From: Pseudooceanicola atlanticus
GTDB lineage: Bacteria > Pseudomonadota > Alphaproteobacteria > Rhodobacterales > Rhodobacteraceae
DNA length: 64,000 nt
Reading direction: 5' to 3'
Assembly: GCF_000768315.1 (NCBI RefSeq)
Contig: NZ_AQQX01000013.1
Span: 37,423 to 101,422, forward strand
Position 1 is the stretch's first letter. Each line of letters begins with the position of its first letter. The position numbers and the translations under genes are program-made. A model generated the notes under the pieces. It had not been told where the DNA came from, did not search any database, and saw only the letters and a list, made by a program, of their open reading frames with translations. Of the stretch, positions 16,006-25,021 are shown one piece after another.

Positions 16006-16847
16006 CCGAGGTGCTGAGCCCCGAAACCGTCGAAGACGCCGTCGCCCTGCTGGCCGAGCATGAAGAGGCGATGCCGCTTTCGGGCGGTGCGACGCTGATC
16101 GCGATGCGCAACGCGTCGCTGGTCGAACCCACCCATCTGGTCAGCCTGGACCGCATTGCGGCGCTGCGCGGGATCACACGAACCGAAGAGGGGGGCTTTC
16201 GCATCGGAGCCATGACGCGGCATTGCGAAACGGCCGCCTGCGCCGATCTGACCGGCAGCTTCTACGTGTTGCGCCGTGCGGCGGGCATGATCGCCAACCG
16301 CGTGGTACGCAACATGGGCACCATGGGGGGATCGGTCGCCAATGCCGATCCCGCCGCCGATTACCTGCCGGCGCTGGCGTGCTGCGACGCAGTGCTGGAC
16401 ATCGCCGGACCGGAAGGGCGGCGCCAACTGTCGATCCTCGATTACGTCGAGGATTGGTACGAAACCGCGCTCGAAGAGGGCGAGATCATCACCGCGATCA
16501 CATTGCCGGCCCCGGTCGAGGCGTCGTCGACCTACCGCAAGATCGCGCGTGTGTCGGGCGATTATGCCACCGCCTCCTGTGCGATGTCGCTGGATGCGGA
16601 CGGGCAGGGGCTGCGGGTGGCGATCGGAGCCTGCGGGCCCGGCCCCCTGCGGGACCGTGACGGCGAAGCGGCGCTGCGCGGCAAGCTTGATGACCCGGCG
16701 GCCGTTGCCGAATTCGCGGGCCGCCTGGTGGCCCTGGCGGACCCGGTCGACGACGTGAGGGGCAGCGCCGAATACCGCCTGCGCCTGATCCCGCGGCTCG
16801 TCACTTCGGTCCTGTCCGAACTCACCCAGCAGAAGGAGATGGCATGA
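16002..16847 (+). CDS. molybdenum hydroxylase FAD-binding subunit
   Basis: 281 aa of the CoxM/xanthine dehydrogenase medium-subunit family. FAD-binding motifs are LSGGATLIAM (about 26-35) and NRVVRNMGTMGGSVANADPAADY (about 99-121), followed by the C-terminal CO_deh_flav_C domain. It passes electrons from the 2Fe-2S subunit to an external acceptor. ATGA overlaps on both sides show strict co-translation with coxG and the iron-sulfur subunit. Confidence 0.92.
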   Translation: MTEVLSPETVEDAVALLAEHEEAMPLSGGATLIAMRNASLVEPTHLVSLDRIAALRGITRTEEGGFRIGAMTRHCETAACADLTGSFYVLRRAAGMIANRVVRNMGTMGGSVANADPAADYLPALACCDAVLDIAGPEGRRQLSILDYVEDWYETALEEGEIITAITLPAPVEASSTYRKIARVSGDYATASCAMSLDADGQGLRVAIGACGPGPLRDRDGEAALRGKLDDPAAVAEFAGRLVALADPVDDVRGSAEYRLRLIPRLVTSVLSELTQQKEMA

Positions 16848-17323
16848 TGGCGAAGAAGGTGCTGCACAGCCTCACCCTGAACGGCGAACAGGTCGACGTG
16901 GCCACGCCCTCGGGTGCGACGCTTCTGGAAACCCTGCGCGAGGACCTGCGCGTGCTCAGCTCGAAACGGGGATGCAACCAGGGGGTCTGCGGGGCCTGCA
17001 CGTTGCTTGTCGACGGCAAGCCGGTCCGTGCCTGCCTGACCCTGACCGCGCGTTGCGAAGGTCACGAAATCCAGACGGTCGACGGCATGGGCGAAGATCA
17101 CGTGATGGCCACGCTGCAACGCCACATGGTCGAAAGCGGGGGCGTTCAATGCGGCTTCTGCACCGGGGGTGTCCTGATATCGGCACGTGAACTGCTGGCC
17201 GAAGACCCGATGCCTAGCCGCGAGGCCGTCAAGACGGCGCTGTCGGGCAATGTCTGCCGCTGCACCGGCTATCGCACCATCGTAGACGCCGTCGTTGGCG
17301 CGGCCGAGGAGTTGGCGCAATGA
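16844..17323 (+). CDS. molybdenum hydroxylase [2Fe-2S] subunit
   Basis: 159 aa. The plant-type 2Fe-2S site is GCNQGVCGACTLLVDGKPV (about 44-62) with a later Cys in VRACL. The second cluster is in CGFCTGG and NVCRCTGYRTIVDAV. This is the CoxS-type subunit wiring the molybdenum centre to FAD. Usual length. Overlaps both neighbours by ATGA. Confidence 0.93.
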   Translation: MMAKKVLHSLTLNGEQVDVATPSGATLLETLREDLRVLSSKRGCNQGVCGACTLLVDGKPVRACLTLTARCEGHEIQTVDGMGEDHVMATLQRHMVESGGVQCGFCTGGVLISARELLAEDPMPSREAVKTALSGNVCRCTGYRTIVDAVVGAAEELAQ

Positions 17324-19641
17324 GCCTCGATCAAGCAGACCCGATCTTCGTCGGCGGCACCGTCGGCAAATCCGTGGCCAAACCCGACAACCTGGAAAAG
17401 GTCCAGGGGCGCGCGGAATATATCGCGGATCTCTACCGTCCCGGCATGCTGCATGGCGCGATCCTGGCCAGCCCGCACGCTCATGCCCGGATCAACGGCT
17501 ATGACCTGACCGATGCGCTCGACGCGCCCGGCGTCGTGGCGATCATCACCGGTGACGACGTGGGCGATGGCCGCATGGGCGCCTTCATCAAGGACGAACA
17601 CGCGATCGCCAAGGGCAAGGTCCTGTATGTCGGCGAACCCGTCGCCGCTGTCGCCGCCCGCACCGAGGAAGAGGCCCGCCAGGCCTGCCGACTGATCCGC
17701 GTGGAATACGAAGAGCTTCCCGCCGTGCTGTCGCCCGAGGCCGGGCTGGAGCCGGACGCGCCGATCCTCCACGAGAAGCTGTCCGAGTATATCAAGGTCT
17801 TCGACGCCGGATCCGAAGGCAACCTATGCAGCCGCACCGAGCTGAGCGAAGGTGATGTCGACGCCGCCTGGGCCGACTGCGATGTCATCGTCGAGGATGA
17901 ATTCACCACGCAACCGCAAGCGCATGTGTCGATGGAGCCCTGCGGTGCGCTGGCCGAGGTGGACGCCACCGGTCGGGTCACCTTGTGGTCCGCCAACCAG
18001 TCGGTGTTCCGCGTGCAGGCAAATGTCTGCGAAAGCCTCGGCCTGCCGATGTCCAAGCTGCGCAGTCTGACCCCCCGCGTCGGCGCAGGGTTCGGCAACA
18101 AGATGGAACCGCATATCCAGCCGATCACCGTCGCGCTGGCGATGAAGGCCAAGCGGCCGGTCAAGCTGATCCTGTCGCGCGAGGAAGATTTCGAGATGGT
18201 GCGCGCACGCCATCCCTACCGCGTCCGAATGAAGACCGGCGCAAAGGCCGATGGCACGCTGGTGGCCCGCGATTGCGAAGTGCTGGTGGATTGCGGCGCC
18301 TTTGCCGACGACAGCCCCGGCGTGCTGGGCTACAGCCTGCTGATGTGCGGCGGCCCCTACCGTATTCCCAACCTCCGGGCCTCGGGGCGGCTGGTCTATA
18401 CCAACAAGCTGCGGTTCGGTGCCTTCCGGGGCTTCGGCAACCCGCAGGTCCTGTTCGCCGGCGAACAGCAGATCGACCAGATCGGCGACAAGCTGGGCCT
18501 CGACCCGTTCGAGATCCGGCGCAGGAACATGCTGCAGGAAGGCGACCAGTGGTTCGTCGGCCCGCGCATCGGCTCCAACGGTCTGGCCCGCTGCATGGAC
18601 GCCGTGGAAGAGGCCGCCAAAGGGCCGCGCGCCGATGGCTCGCCGCGCAATTTCGGCCTGTCGGTGACCGCGCATATCTCGGGCCTGCTGGGCACCGGAG
18701 CCATCGTGCGGATGCTTGAGGACGGGACGATCTCGCTCAATACCGGGGCGACGGATATCGGGCAGGGGTCTGACACCGTGCTGGCGCAGATCTGCGCCGA
18801 AGAACTCAAGCTGCCCTTTGATCAGGTCGTCGTGGCCAGCCCCGATACCGATGGGTCGCCCTATAACTGGGGCACCACCGCATCCCGCGTCACCTACACC
18901 ACCGGCCGCGCCGTCAAGGCGGCCGCGGGCAAGGTTGTCGAACAGGCGATGGACCATGCGGCCGAGATGCTGGATTGCGATGTCGAGGACCTCGAACTGC
19001 GCGAAGGCGGTCGGATCGGACAACGCGGGTCAAACACGGACGTGACCTTTGCCGAGATTTCGGGCCGCGCCCATTGGGCCGTCGGTGGCCCCCTGGTCGG
19101 CAGTGAGACGCTCGTCTTCGACGAACCGACCCACGATCCCAAGCGGGCGATTGCCCTGGGCCTGCCGTTCCCGCGGATCGGCGTGTTCAGCTTTGCCGCG
19201 CTCGGCGTGGATATCGATATCGACGACACCAGCGGTCAGGTCACGGTGCACGAGGCCTGGTCGGCGGCCGATGTCGGCCGCGCGATCAACCCGCGCCTTG
19301 TCGACGTGCAGCTGCATGGCGGTTTCGTCCAGGGCCTGGGCTATGCGCTTTACGAGGAAATGGTCTGGGACGGCGCGCGCCTCGCGAACCCGTCACTGAT
19401 GGATTACAAGGTGCCGACCGCGCGCGACGTTCCCGACGCAATCCACACCTTCATCATCGAAGACCCGGACCCGACCGGGCCGTTCGGCGCCAAGGGCGCC
19501 GGCGAAATCGGCCTGAACACCGTTCCGGGCGCGATTGCCAACGCCGTGGCCAAGGCCACAAGCGCCCGGCACACAGACCTGCCCCTCACCGGGGAACGCG
19601 TGCTTGACGGCATGCTCGGCCCCGACCCCTCGCAGGACTGA
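17320..19641 (+). CDS. molybdenum hydroxylase large (molybdopterin) subunit
   Basis: 773 aa of the xanthine oxidase/CO dehydrogenase large-subunit family, starting with the aldehyde oxidase a/b hammerhead domain (VQGRAEYIADLYRPGMLHG). The molybdopterin region includes RFGAFRGFGNPQ, GATDIGQGSDT and the C-terminal GAKGAGEIGLNTVPGA, whose Glu is the expected catalytic base. The CO dehydrogenase loop AYxCSFR is absent; GAFRGFGNPQ resembles xanthine dehydrogenase and N-heterocycle hydroxylases. It therefore probably hydroxylates an electron-poor carbon or aldehyde rather than CO (inference). Substrate unknown. Confidence 0.93.
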   Translation: MSLDQADPIFVGGTVGKSVAKPDNLEKVQGRAEYIADLYRPGMLHGAILASPHAHARINGYDLTDALDAPGVVAIITGDDVGDGRMGAFIKDEHAIAKGKVLYVGEPVAAVAARTEEEARQACRLIRVEYEELPAVLSPEAGLEPDAPILHEKLSEYIKVFDAGSEGNLCSRTELSEGDVDAAWADCDVIVEDEFTTQPQAHVSMEPCGALAEVDATGRVTLWSANQSVFRVQANVCESLGLPMSKLRSLTPRVGAGFGNKMEPHIQPITVALAMKAKRPVKLILSREEDFEMVRARHPYRVRMKTGAKADGTLVARDCEVLVDCGAFADDSPGVLGYSLLMCGGPYRIPNLRASGRLVYTNKLRFGAFRGFGNPQVLFAGEQQIDQIGDKLGLDPFEIRRRNMLQEGDQWFVGPRIGSNGLARCMDAVEEAAKGPRADGSPRNFGLSVTAHISGLLGTGAIVRMLEDGTISLNTGATDIGQGSDTVLAQICAEELKLPFDQVVVASPDTDGSPYNWGTTASRVTYTTGRAVKAAAGKVVEQAMDHAAEMLDCDVEDLELREGGRIGQRGSNTDVTFAEISGRAHWAVGGPLVGSETLVFDEPTHDPKRAIALGLPFPRIGVFSFAALGVDIDIDDTSGQVTVHEAWSAADVGRAINPRLVDVQLHGGFVQGLGYALYEEMVWDGARLANPSLMDYKVPTARDVPDAIHTFIIEDPDPTGPFGAKGAGEIGLNTVPGAIANAVAKATSARHTDLPLTGERVLDGMLGPDPSQD

Positions 19642-19698
19642 TCCCCAACCAAGAAGAGATCGCAAAGATCGATAAAGCCCCCAACAGGAGAGAAGAAG

Positions 19699-20886
19699 AT
19701 GAAAGGACCAACAAGGCTGGTGAACGCCGCGCTCGGCGCGGTCATGGCCACGATGACAGCGGGTGCCGCTTTTGCGCAGGACCCGATCACGATCGGGTAT
19801 TCCATCGCGCGGACCGGCATCTATGCCGCCGCCGCGCCGTCGCAGGAAAACCCTTACAAGCTGTGGCAGAAGCAGGTGAACGCAGAAGGCGGACTTGAGC
19901 TGCCCGACGGCGAACGGCGCCCGGTGGAATTCGTCAGCTACGACGACCAGTCCAACCCAGCCAACACCGTGCGGATCTACGAAAAGCTGATCACGCAGGA
20001 CGACGTCGATCTGCTTGCCGCCCCCTGGGGCACGCCGATGCACCTCGCGCTTGCCCCGGTGCTGCAGCGCTACAAGATGCCGATGGTGGGCAACACCGCG
20101 GCCTCCGTCCAGCTGCGCAACGTGGCACCCGGCTACATCTGGTTCCCCACCTCGGCCATCCCCGATGCCATGGGGGCCGAACTGGCCAAGATGATGCAGG
20201 CCGAAGGTGTCGAAACCGCCGCCCTGCTGGCCAACGAACTGCCCTATTCGCAGGAATTCCGCAGCTTCCTGATCCCCGCGCTCGAAGAGGTCGGGATCGA
20301 GGTGACGGTCGACGAAAGCTATCCGCCGGACGTCAAGGACATGACCTCGATGCTGGTCGAGGTGCGAGAGGCCGCGCCTGATGCCGTCGTCGCGATGACC
20401 TATCCCGCCGATTCCTTCCTGTTCGCCGGTCAGGCGCGGGAACTGGGGATCGAGGCGCCCTTCGTGATGTCGCTGATCGGGCCGACCATCGACGCCTACC
20501 GCAAGGCCAACGGGGCCGGGGCCAATGGCATCGTGTCGTCGGCGCACTGGTCGTCCGAGGCAGACGCCTGGCCCAAGGGGCAGGCCTTCTTCGACGCCTA
20601 TGTCGCTGAATTCGGGGAAGAACCCGACGCGCTCGACTCCGCCCTCGCCTACATGTCGATGGAAATCCTTCAGCAGGCCGTCGCCGAAGCCGGGCTCGAC
20701 CCCGAGGTGCTGCGTGGGGCCATCGCGGAGGGAACCTTCGACACGATCAACGGCGAGGTGCGCTTTGACGGCGTGCAGAACGTGGTGACGCCCACGGGCT
20801 TCGTCCAGATTCAGGACGGCAAGATCGAACTGGTCTGGCCCGAGGCGGTGAAGACCGCCGATTTCGCCCCCAAGCAGGGCTGGTGA
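19699..20886 (+). CDS. livK: branched-chain-type ABC transporter substrate-binding protein
   Basis: 395 aa. A signal peptide (AGAAFA, about residue 30) is followed by a type I periplasmic binding fold of the LivJ/LivK family (DPITIGYSIARTGIYAAAA, SYDDQSNPANTVRIYEKLI). It lies 57 bp after the hydroxylase large subunit and heads the transporter block. In catabolic clusters such proteins often bind aromatic acids or other non-amino-acid ligands, so the cargo may be the hydroxylase substrate (inference). Ribosome site AGGAGAGAAG. Confidence 0.9.
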   Translation: MKGPTRLVNAALGAVMATMTAGAAFAQDPITIGYSIARTGIYAAAAPSQENPYKLWQKQVNAEGGLELPDGERRPVEFVSYDDQSNPANTVRIYEKLITQDDVDLLAAPWGTPMHLALAPVLQRYKMPMVGNTAASVQLRNVAPGYIWFPTSAIPDAMGAELAKMMQAEGVETAALLANELPYSQEFRSFLIPALEEVGIEVTVDESYPPDVKDMTSMLVEVREAAPDAVVAMTYPADSFLFAGQARELGIEAPFVMSLIGPTIDAYRKANGAGANGIVSSAHWSSEADAWPKGQAFFDAYVAEFGEEPDALDSALAYMSMEILQQAVAEAGLDPEVLRGAIAEGTFDTINGEVRFDGVQNVVTPTGFVQIQDGKIELVWPEAVKTADFAPKQGW

Positions 20887-20893
20887 AACCCGC

Positions 20894-20922
20894 GGGACCC
20901 CGCCCTCAAGGGACGGGGTCCC
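20894..20922 (+). promoter_or_regulatory. strong intercistronic stem-loop between livK and livH
   Basis: GGGACCCCG (20894-20902) pairs perfectly with CGGGGTCCC (20914-20922), and the inside continues as CCCT-ca-AGGG with one bulged A. No T-run follows. Such a structure after a binding-protein gene usually stabilises the upstream mRNA or attenuates the permease genes. Confidence 0.6.
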
Positions 20923-21000
20923 CGACCGCCCAGTCAGACCCGCGCGGGCCCGGTCCCGCGCCATACCCCCCAAGGGTTCAGCCAGGGGAAAAGGACCGTC

Positions 21001-21888
21001 GTGGATACGTTACTGTCAGGACAAATGCTGTTCGCCGCGCTCGTTTCGGGATCGCTCTACGCGCTTGTCGCGCTCGGGCTGAACCTGGTCTACGGGACGC
21101 TTCGACTGCTCAATATCGCTCATGGCGATCTGGTGATGATCGGGGCCTACACGGCCTTCTGGATGATCTCCCTTTTCGCCGTCCCGCCCATCATTTCGCT
21201 GGTCGTCGCGGCCGCGCTCTGCGCTCTTCTGGGCTGGGCGGTCTATGTGGGCCTCTTCCGCCGCATGCTGGCCAAGCCCGAGCTGGCCAAGCGGGTCGAG
21301 GCGAATTCGCTGATCCTCTTCTACGGCATCTCGGTCATCTTGCAGAACCTCGCCGCGCTGGCCTTCACGTCGACCTCCAGGGGGTATCAGTACCTTGATA
21401 CCGTCATCACCTGGCAGGGCGTCAGCATGACCGGCAATCGCCTGCTGACCCTCGGCATCGCCGCCGCGATCTGCTTCGGCACGATCCTGTTCCTTCGGTT
21501 CCACCTGTTCGGCTGGGGCCTGCGCGCGGTGATCCAGCGGCGCGAGGCGGCGCAGGTCGTCGGCGTGAATCTCAACCGGGTGCAGCTGCTGACAATCTGC
21601 GGTGGCTTCGCGGTGGCGGGCGTCGCCGGCGTACTGGTCAGCATGACCGAGCAGATCACGCCCTTCATGGGCTTTCCCTTCACCATCGTGGCCTTCGTCG
21701 TGATCATCATCGGCGGGCTCGGCAATATCGGGGCCGGTGTGCTGGCCGGCTTCTGCCTGGGTCTCGTCGAAACCTACGGCATTGCGCTGACCTCGCCCGG
21801 CTACCGGTCGATCCTGATCTACGGGCTCTTTGTCGGCGTCCTTCTGATACGGCCCGAGGGCATCTTCACCAAGGCGGTGCGGTCATGA
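21001..21888 (+). CDS. livH: ABC transporter permease, LivH type
   Basis: 295 aa starting at GTG 21001. Multiple hydrophobic helices with the LivH signatures LYALVALGLNLVYGTLRLLNIAHGD near the N-terminus (about residues 18-42) and ERG-like RREAAQVVGVN. It forms the membrane channel with LivM. Overlaps livM by ATGA. Confidence 0.92.
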   Translation: MDTLLSGQMLFAALVSGSLYALVALGLNLVYGTLRLLNIAHGDLVMIGAYTAFWMISLFAVPPIISLVVAAALCALLGWAVYVGLFRRMLAKPELAKRVEANSLILFYGISVILQNLAALAFTSTSRGYQYLDTVITWQGVSMTGNRLLTLGIAAAICFGTILFLRFHLFGWGLRAVIQRREAAQVVGVNLNRVQLLTICGGFAVAGVAGVLVSMTEQITPFMGFPFTIVAFVVIIIGGLGNIGAGVLAGFCLGLVETYGIALTSPGYRSILIYGLFVGVLLIRPEGIFTKAVRS

Positions 21889-22787
21889 AGAACATCGGTC
21901 TGATCCTCGGGGTCGCGCTGGCCGTCGTCGCGGCCGCGGTCCCCGCCTTCGGCACCCCCTACATGATGGGTGTGGTCTTCCAGGTCGCAATGTGGATCGC
22001 CCTGGCACAAAGCTGGTCGATGCTGTCGGCAACCACCGGCTACCTGTCGCTGGGTCATGCGGTCTTCTACGGTGTCGGCGCCTATGTCTGCGTCCTGCTG
22101 ACCGGCACGATCCCGTTCGAATGGGCGTTGCTGGCCGGGGCCGTGGCGGCCGCCGTCTTTGCGGCGATCGTCGGGCTGCCGGTCTTGCGGGTGCGCGGGC
22201 CCTATTTCGTCATCCTGACCTATGGGTTGTCCGAACTGGTCCGCCACGTGGTGATGCGCATAGAATCCGCGCTTGGCAGCTTCGGGCGGATGATCTTCGA
22301 CGTACCCCGGACCGAGGTCCTGATGTGGTGGATGGTCGGGCTGGCCGTTCTGGCGACGCTGGGCGCCTATGCGATCCGGCATTCGCGGTTCGGCGCCGGG
22401 CTGGCCGCGATCCGTGAGGACGAGGTCGCCGCCGAAACCGTCGGTGTGCCCGTGACGCGGCTGAAGCTCTTCGCCTTCATCGCCTCTGCCATCATTCCCG
22501 GCGCGGTCGGTGGCCTGGCCCTGCTGCGCACCAGCTATTTCGAACCGGCGCAGGCCTTCGACCCGGTGATATCCTTCACCATCGTGACCATGGCCCTGGT
22601 CGGCGGTACCGAAACGGTGCGCGGCCCGATCCTTGGCGCGCTAGGCTTCGCGCTGCTGTCGGAACTGCTGTGGTCCAGCCTGCCGCAGCTTTACATGATC
22701 GTTCTGGGCCTGACGCTCATCATATTCATCCTGTTCGTGCCGCGGGGCCTGTCCGGCCTGTTCGGACGCCTGGGGAGGGCCGGCTGA
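21885..22787 (+). CDS. livM: ABC transporter permease, LivM type
   Basis: 300 aa, about eight to ten membrane helices, with LivM motifs (ALAQSWSMLSATTGYLSLGH, LPVLRVRGPYFVILTYG, IREDEVAAETVGVPV). Second permease of the importer. Its stop overlaps the start of the ATPase gene (TGATG). Confidence 0.92.
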   Translation: MKNIGLILGVALAVVAAAVPAFGTPYMMGVVFQVAMWIALAQSWSMLSATTGYLSLGHAVFYGVGAYVCVLLTGTIPFEWALLAGAVAAAVFAAIVGLPVLRVRGPYFVILTYGLSELVRHVVMRIESALGSFGRMIFDVPRTEVLMWWMVGLAVLATLGAYAIRHSRFGAGLAAIREDEVAAETVGVPVTRLKLFAFIASAIIPGAVGGLALLRTSYFEPAQAFDPVISFTIVTMALVGGTETVRGPILGALGFALLSELLWSSLPQLYMIVLGLTLIIFILFVPRGLSGLFGRLGRAG

Positions 22788-23506
22788 TGGCGTTTCTCGA
22801 TATCAAGGGCGTCAGCAAGCGCTTTGGTGGCCTGATGGCCCTGTCCGACGTCGACATGCAGGTCGAAAAGGGCGAGATCTTCGGCCTCATGGGCGCCAAC
22901 GGTGCCGGCAAGACGACGCTTTTCAGCGTGATCGCCGGGCATGTGGCGCCAACCACGGGCGAGGTCGTCTTTGACGGACAACGCCTGACGGGGCTGTCGC
23001 CAAGCCGGGTCTGTCGTCTTGGCCTATGCCGGACCTTCCAGATCGTGCGTCCCTTCGCGGGGCTCAGCGTTGCAGAAAACCTGCGTGTCGCGGCGCTTTA
23101 CGGCAGCGGCCGCAAACTGACCTCGACCGAGGTGGCGGCCGTCGTGGACGATGCGCTCGAAGCCGTCGACCTGACCGACCGGCGGGATCTGGATGGCGGG
23201 CAGTTGACCCTGTCGGGCCAGAAGCGGCTGGAGATCGCTCGGGCGCTCGCCACCGGGGCACGGCTTGTGATGCTGGACGAGGTGATGGCGGGCCTCAACC
23301 CGACCGAAATCAGCGCAATGCTCACCACGCTGGAACGCCTTCGGACAGAACGCGGCCTGACCTTCGTGATCGTGGAACATGTGATCGGCGCGCTCATGAC
23401 GCTGTCGGATCGCATCCTCGTTCTCGATCACGGAGAGCGGATCGCGTTCGGCACGCCCGAGGAAATCGGCAATCACGACCGCGTTGCAGAGGTGTATTTC
23501 GGATGA
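22787..23506 (+). CDS. livG: ABC transporter ATP-binding protein, LivG type
   Basis: 239 aa from the ATG overlapping the livM stop. Walker A is GANGAGKTT, the signature is LTLSGQKRLEIARAL (LSGQK variant of LSGGQ) and Walker B is VMLDEVMAGLNP, typical of LivG. It powers import together with LivF, with which it overlaps by ATGA. Confidence 0.92.
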   Translation: MAFLDIKGVSKRFGGLMALSDVDMQVEKGEIFGLMGANGAGKTTLFSVIAGHVAPTTGEVVFDGQRLTGLSPSRVCRLGLCRTFQIVRPFAGLSVAENLRVAALYGSGRKLTSTEVAAVVDDALEAVDLTDRRDLDGGQLTLSGQKRLEIARALATGARLVMLDEVMAGLNPTEISAMLTTLERLRTERGLTFVIVEHVIGALMTLSDRILVLDHGERIAFGTPEEIGNHDRVAEVYFG

Positions 23507-24219
23507 CCACCCCATTGCTTTCCGTCTCCGGCCTGCGCGCCTCCTACGGTCCGGTCCAGGTGCTGTTCGACGTGGATTTCCAGGTTGCCAAGGGCAGCGT
23601 CACGACCCTGATCGGCGCGAATGGTGCAGGCAAGACGACGATCATGAAATCCCTTGCCGGGCTGGTCGCGCCCACGGATGGCGAGATCCGGTTCGAAGGG
23701 CGCGATATCACCCAGGTGCCCAGCCATGACCGGGTGAATTCCGGGCTGTGCCTGATCCCCGAAGGCCGCCTTGTCTTTCCCGGCATGAGCGTGGAACAGA
23801 ACCTGCGCCTTGGTGCCATCGCCCCCGCTGCGCGCGCGGGCCACAACCAGATGCTGGCCGAAGTCTTCGATCGGTTTCCCCGCCTCAGGGAACGGCGCAG
23901 CCAACTGGCCGGGCTGATGTCCGGCGGGGAACAGCAGATGCTGGCGCTCGGGCGGGGCCTGATGGCGCGGCCACACCTGATCCTGATGGACGAACCCACG
24001 CTCGGCCTGGCACCCGTCATGGTCAAGCAGGTCTTCGAAACCATCGTGGAACTGCGCGACGCGGGCTTCACGATCCTGCTGGCCGAACAGAATGCCAAGG
24101 TCGCGCTGGAACTCGCCGACCGCGCCTATCTGCTGGAAAACGGTCGCGTCGCGCTCTCCGGTCCGGGGGCAGAGCTTCTGGCCTCGCCCGACGTACGCCG
24201 CGCCTATCTCGGGATGTGA
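23503..24219 (+). CDS. livF: ABC transporter ATP-binding protein, LivF type
   Basis: 238 aa. Walker A GANGAGKTT, signature MSGGEQQMLALGRGL, Walker B LILMDEPTLGLAP, and the LivF-specific IPEGRLVFPGMSVEQNL. This completes the five-gene importer (livKHMGF). The start at 23503 overlaps the livG stop. Confidence 0.93.
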   Translation: MTTPLLSVSGLRASYGPVQVLFDVDFQVAKGSVTTLIGANGAGKTTIMKSLAGLVAPTDGEIRFEGRDITQVPSHDRVNSGLCLIPEGRLVFPGMSVEQNLRLGAIAPAARAGHNQMLAEVFDRFPRLRERRSQLAGLMSGGEQQMLALGRGLMARPHLILMDEPTLGLAPVMVKQVFETIVELRDAGFTILLAEQNAKVALELADRAYLLENGRVALSGPGAELLASPDVRRAYLGM

Positions 24220-24257
24220 TCGCCATGCCGACCAATGCCCCCCACAAGGAGCCACCC

Positions 24258-24548
24258 ATGCGTTTCATCGCCCTCTTCTTCGACGACGTGCAGCCCTCGC
24301 AGATCGATGCCGATCTGACCCGCGCGCATTTCGACTATCTCGCCACCTGCGGCGACAGGATCACCGATGCCGGTGGGCTGCGCGAAGGGCCCGATGCCCC
24401 GTTCTGTGGATCGGTCTGGGTGATCGAGGCCGACACCCTGGCCGAGGCGCAGGCGCTCGCCGATGGCGACCCTTACTGCAAGGCGGGCCTCAGGCCCGAT
24501 TACCGCGTGTTGCAATGGAACCGGGCGCCGCTGCCCAAGACCGACTGA
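24258..24548 (+). CDS. YCII-related domain protein
   Basis: 96 aa from an ATG at 24258 with an AAGGAG site. MRFIALFFDDV, AHFDYLATCGDRITDAGGLREG and CGSVWVIEADTLAEAQALADGDPY match the small alpha/beta YCII fold, which has a His-Asp pair and sometimes acts as a dehalogenase or lactone-forming/isomerising enzyme (YciI, TftG). In this operon it may act on a ring-oxidation product. The reaction is not determined by the sequence. Confidence 0.85.
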   Translation: MRFIALFFDDVQPSQIDADLTRAHFDYLATCGDRITDAGGLREGPDAPFCGSVWVIEADTLAEAQALADGDPYCKAGLRPDYRVLQWNRAPLPKTD

Positions 24549-24571
24549 CCCGACGAGGAAAGGACCAAGCC

Positions 24572-25018
24572 ATGACCACACCCGACGGCACCGAGGTGAA
24601 GATCTTCACCCCCGAAACCACCCAGGAAGCCAAGCAGGGGATGCCGCAATTCTTCGGCGTCTCGGAACGCAGCACGGGGGCCAAGCACCTGTCGCTGAAC
24701 GTCACCGCCTTTGGCCCCGGCGGCCAGGCCAAGCCGCATCGCCACAAGGACTACGAAACCGCGATCTACACCATGGATGGCAATATCATCCTCTACTATG
24801 GCGCCGAACTGGAAACCGAAGCCCTGATGGACCCGGGCAGTTTCTGCTTCATCCCGGCCGAGGTGCCGCATGTGGCGTTCAACCTGTCCGAAACGGAACC
24901 GGCAACCGCCCTGACCGCACGCAACGACCCGCGCGAACAGGAAAACGTCGTGCTCATGCCCGAGCTCGACACCGACGCGCTGGCGGACCGGATCGCCAAG
25001 CGCCGGGCGGAGGGCTGA
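24572..25018 (+). CDS. cupin-domain protein
   Basis: 148 aa. One cupin barrel: motif 1 GGQAKPHRHKDYETAIYTMDG (about 50-70) supplies His and Glu ligands, and motif 2 DPGSFCFIPAEVPHVAFNLS (about 90-109) supplies a His. It may be a metal-dependent dioxygenase, isomerase or sensor. It sits between the YCII gene and the flavin monooxygenase (3 bp gap), so it is part of the same pathway. Confidence 0.85.
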   Translation: MTTPDGTEVKIFTPETTQEAKQGMPQFFGVSERSTGAKHLSLNVTAFGPGGQAKPHRHKDYETAIYTMDGNIILYYGAELETEALMDPGSFCFIPAEVPHVAFNLSETEPATALTARNDPREQENVVLMPELDTDALADRIAKRRAEG

Positions 25019-25021
25019 ACG

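Noticed and set aside
17320..19641. Annotation as form I carbon monoxide dehydrogenase
   Set aside because: The CO-specific AYxCSFR loop is absent.
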